Shown here in pieces: positions 62,820 through 64,000 of a stretch of DNA of 64,000 bases. This stretch comes from Ahaetulla prasina (Eukaryota; Chordata; Lepidosauria; Squamata; Colubridae): NCBI RefSeq assembly GCF_028640845.1, contig NC_080540.1:162091438-162155437 (forward strand), written 5' to 3'. Made by a program: the position numbers and the translations under genes. Numbering within the stretch: position 1 is the stretch's first letter; each line of letters begins with the position of its first letter. The notes beneath the pieces were generated by a model. The model had not been told where the DNA came from. It worked only from the letters and a program-made list of their open reading frames with translations, and ran no database searches.

Positions 62820-63128
62820 CAGAGGTGGGTTTCAGAAGGTTCTCACCAGTTCTGGAGAACTGGTAGTGGAAATTTTGAGTAGTTTGGAGAAGCGGCAAAT
62901 ACCACCTCTGGCTGGCCCCACCCACATCTATTCTCTGCCTCCCAAATCCCAGCTGATTGGGAGGAAATGGGGATTTTGCAGTAACCTTCCCCTGGAGTGG
63001 GGAGGGAATGGAGATTTTACAGTATCCTTCCCCTGCCACGCCCACCAAGCAACGCCCACCAAGCTGTGCCATGCCCACCAAGCAACGCCCGCAGAACCGG
63101 TAGTAAAAATATTTGAATCCCACCACTG
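62820..63128 (+). mobile_element. hAT MITE (CAGAGGTGGG family), 309 bp (TSD CTGTGAAG/CTATGAAG)
   Basis: CAGAGGTGGGTTTCAGAAGG...TTTGAATCCCACCACTG, flanks 62812-62819 and 63129-63136 matching 7 of 8. It contains GGGGATTTTGCAGTAACC, ATGGAGATTTTACAGTATCC and three CCACCAAGC boxes. Confidence 0.93.
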
Positions 63129-63218
63129 CTATGAAGGTAAGTCATGTGGATATAGGGCCTGGGAACAGAGGCAAAAAAGGCAGGATAAGGATTGGCAGGA
63201 GAAGTTTCTGCCAATTTA

Positions 63219-63633
63219 AGGATGGGTGGAGAGTGCTGGTGGCCCCCAGGGGGATAGCCTTCTCTGTGGCAGCACCGACCCTATGGAACGAGTTATCTCC
63301 AGGGCTGTGCCAACTTCCCGACCTCCGCACCTTCAAGCGGGAACTGAACTCTATTATTCAATCGGGCGGGACTAGCCTAAGTGTTTTAACTTAATTTTAA
63401 CTTAATTTTAATGTATTAATTTATTTATAACTTTAAATTTTAAGGGTTTTATATAGGTTTATGACTGTTTTAGTTAATTAGGCCTGTTAAATATCTCGTT
63501 TTAAATGCATTTTAAATCTGGGATTTATATTGTGTATTTATGTGTTTTAAATAAGGCTGTACACCGCCCTGAGTCCTTCGGGAGAAGGGCGGTATAGACA
63601 TTTAATTAATAAATAAATTAATAAATAAATAAA
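63219..63633 (+). mobile_element. L2 LINE 3' end, sense
   Basis: GGTGGCCCCCAGGGGGATAG, CTATGGAACGAGTTATCTCC and GACCTCCGCACCTTCAAGCG encode the ORF2 end. Hairpin CCGCCCTGAGTCCTTCGGG-AGAAGGGCGG is at about 63564-63593, then an AATAAATTA-type tail. Confidence 0.88.
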
Positions 63634-63705
63634 CTCTAAAGTTGCCCCAATCAGATACGTTGAGTTTCGCCTTCAGAAATTCACACCAACCTATTGTAGC
63701 TATGT

Positions 63706-64000
63706 AGACATAAACTGTTTCAACTCCTACCCTCAAAACGACGCTATAGAGCACTGCACACCAGAACAACTAGACACAAGGACAGTTTTTTCCCGAAGGC
63801 CATCACTCTGCTAAACAAATAATTCCCTCAACACTGTCAAACTAGTTACTAAATCTACACTACTATTAATCTTCTCATTGTTCCCATCACCATCTCCTTC
63901 CACTTATGACTGTATGACTGTAACTTTGTTGCTTGTATCCTTACGATTTATACTGATATTGGTAGTTTCCTGATTGCTTATTTGTATCCTATGACTATCA
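63706..64000 (+). mobile_element. L3-type CR1 LINE 3' end (subtype A), runs off window
   Basis: GACATAAACTGTTTCAACTCC to CTAAACAAATAATTCCC and the start of the standard 3' UTR. The window ends at CCTATGACTATCA, before the expected TTCTA tail. Confidence 0.88.

Overview
This 64 kb window looks like intergenic, repeat-dominated DNA from a squamate reptile, most likely an advanced snake. The evidence is the repeat mix. It has L3-type CR1 LINEs whose 3' ends run into long TTCTA (ATTCT/AGAAT) pentamer arrays, which is a known snake signature. It also has L2-clade LINEs with the CCGCCCTGAGTCC...GGGCGG hairpin tail, Bov-B (RTE) LINE 3' ends, Sauria-type and other tRNA-derived SINEs, classical CR1, and many nonautonomous hAT elements. 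I found no convincing host protein-coding exon, rRNA, functional tRNA or CRISPR array. Nearly every long open frame is a transposon remnant or a microsatellite translated by chance.

Layout. 1-3591: the 3' part of a Ty3/gypsy-type LTR retrotransposon (protease, reverse transcriptase, RNase H, integrase with GPY/F module, polypurine tract, 3' LTR). It is broken by several single-base frameshifts and a stop; gag and the 5' LTR lie upstream of the window. 3079-8753: a head-to-tail tandem duplication of about 2.84 kb. Each unit carries the gypsy 3' LTR, a Tigger-like DNA-transposon fragment, an L2 3' end with an (ATT)n tail, a 0.6 kb solo LTR and an L3 LINE end. 8754-14409: LINE tails, simple repeats, L2/CR1-like nests and SINEs. 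14415-15864: two further solo LTRs with exact 5-bp target-site duplications (TSDs). 16.7-22.2 kb: CR1 copies, a CpG-rich unclassified segment, a hAT element inside a CR1, and a 764-bp hAT element carrying an antisense coiled-coil reading frame. 22.3-29.1 kb: L3, a LINE/LTR nest, a small hAT MITE and a split Bov-B copy. 29.2-35.7 kb: the densest nested zone (MITEs in hAT, L2 in hAT, L2 in MITE in SINE, L3 in Tigger-like, two L2 RT fragments with open frames). 37.4-38.6 kb: a composite hAT block. 40-53.5 kb: more hAT MITEs, L2, CR1, L3, a second copy of the coiled-coil hAT, and a fifth solo LTR. 55-64 kb: Bov-B and Sauria SINE copies, a hAT element with an internal 83-bp tandem array, further MITEs, L2 and an L3 copy running off the window end.

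Function and order of events. Nothing here forms a host pathway. The useful content is a readable insertion history: many insertions have target-site duplications that can be read directly (8 bp for hAT, 4-5 bp for LTRs), so the relative order of several families can be set from nesting alone. The most unusual items are the hAT family with a captured coiled-coil coding segment, the composite and internally amplified hAT elements, the tandem duplication, and a few unique AT-rich stretches that could be conserved noncoding elements. Family names beyond superfamily level are inferences from recognisable motifs. No database search was possible.
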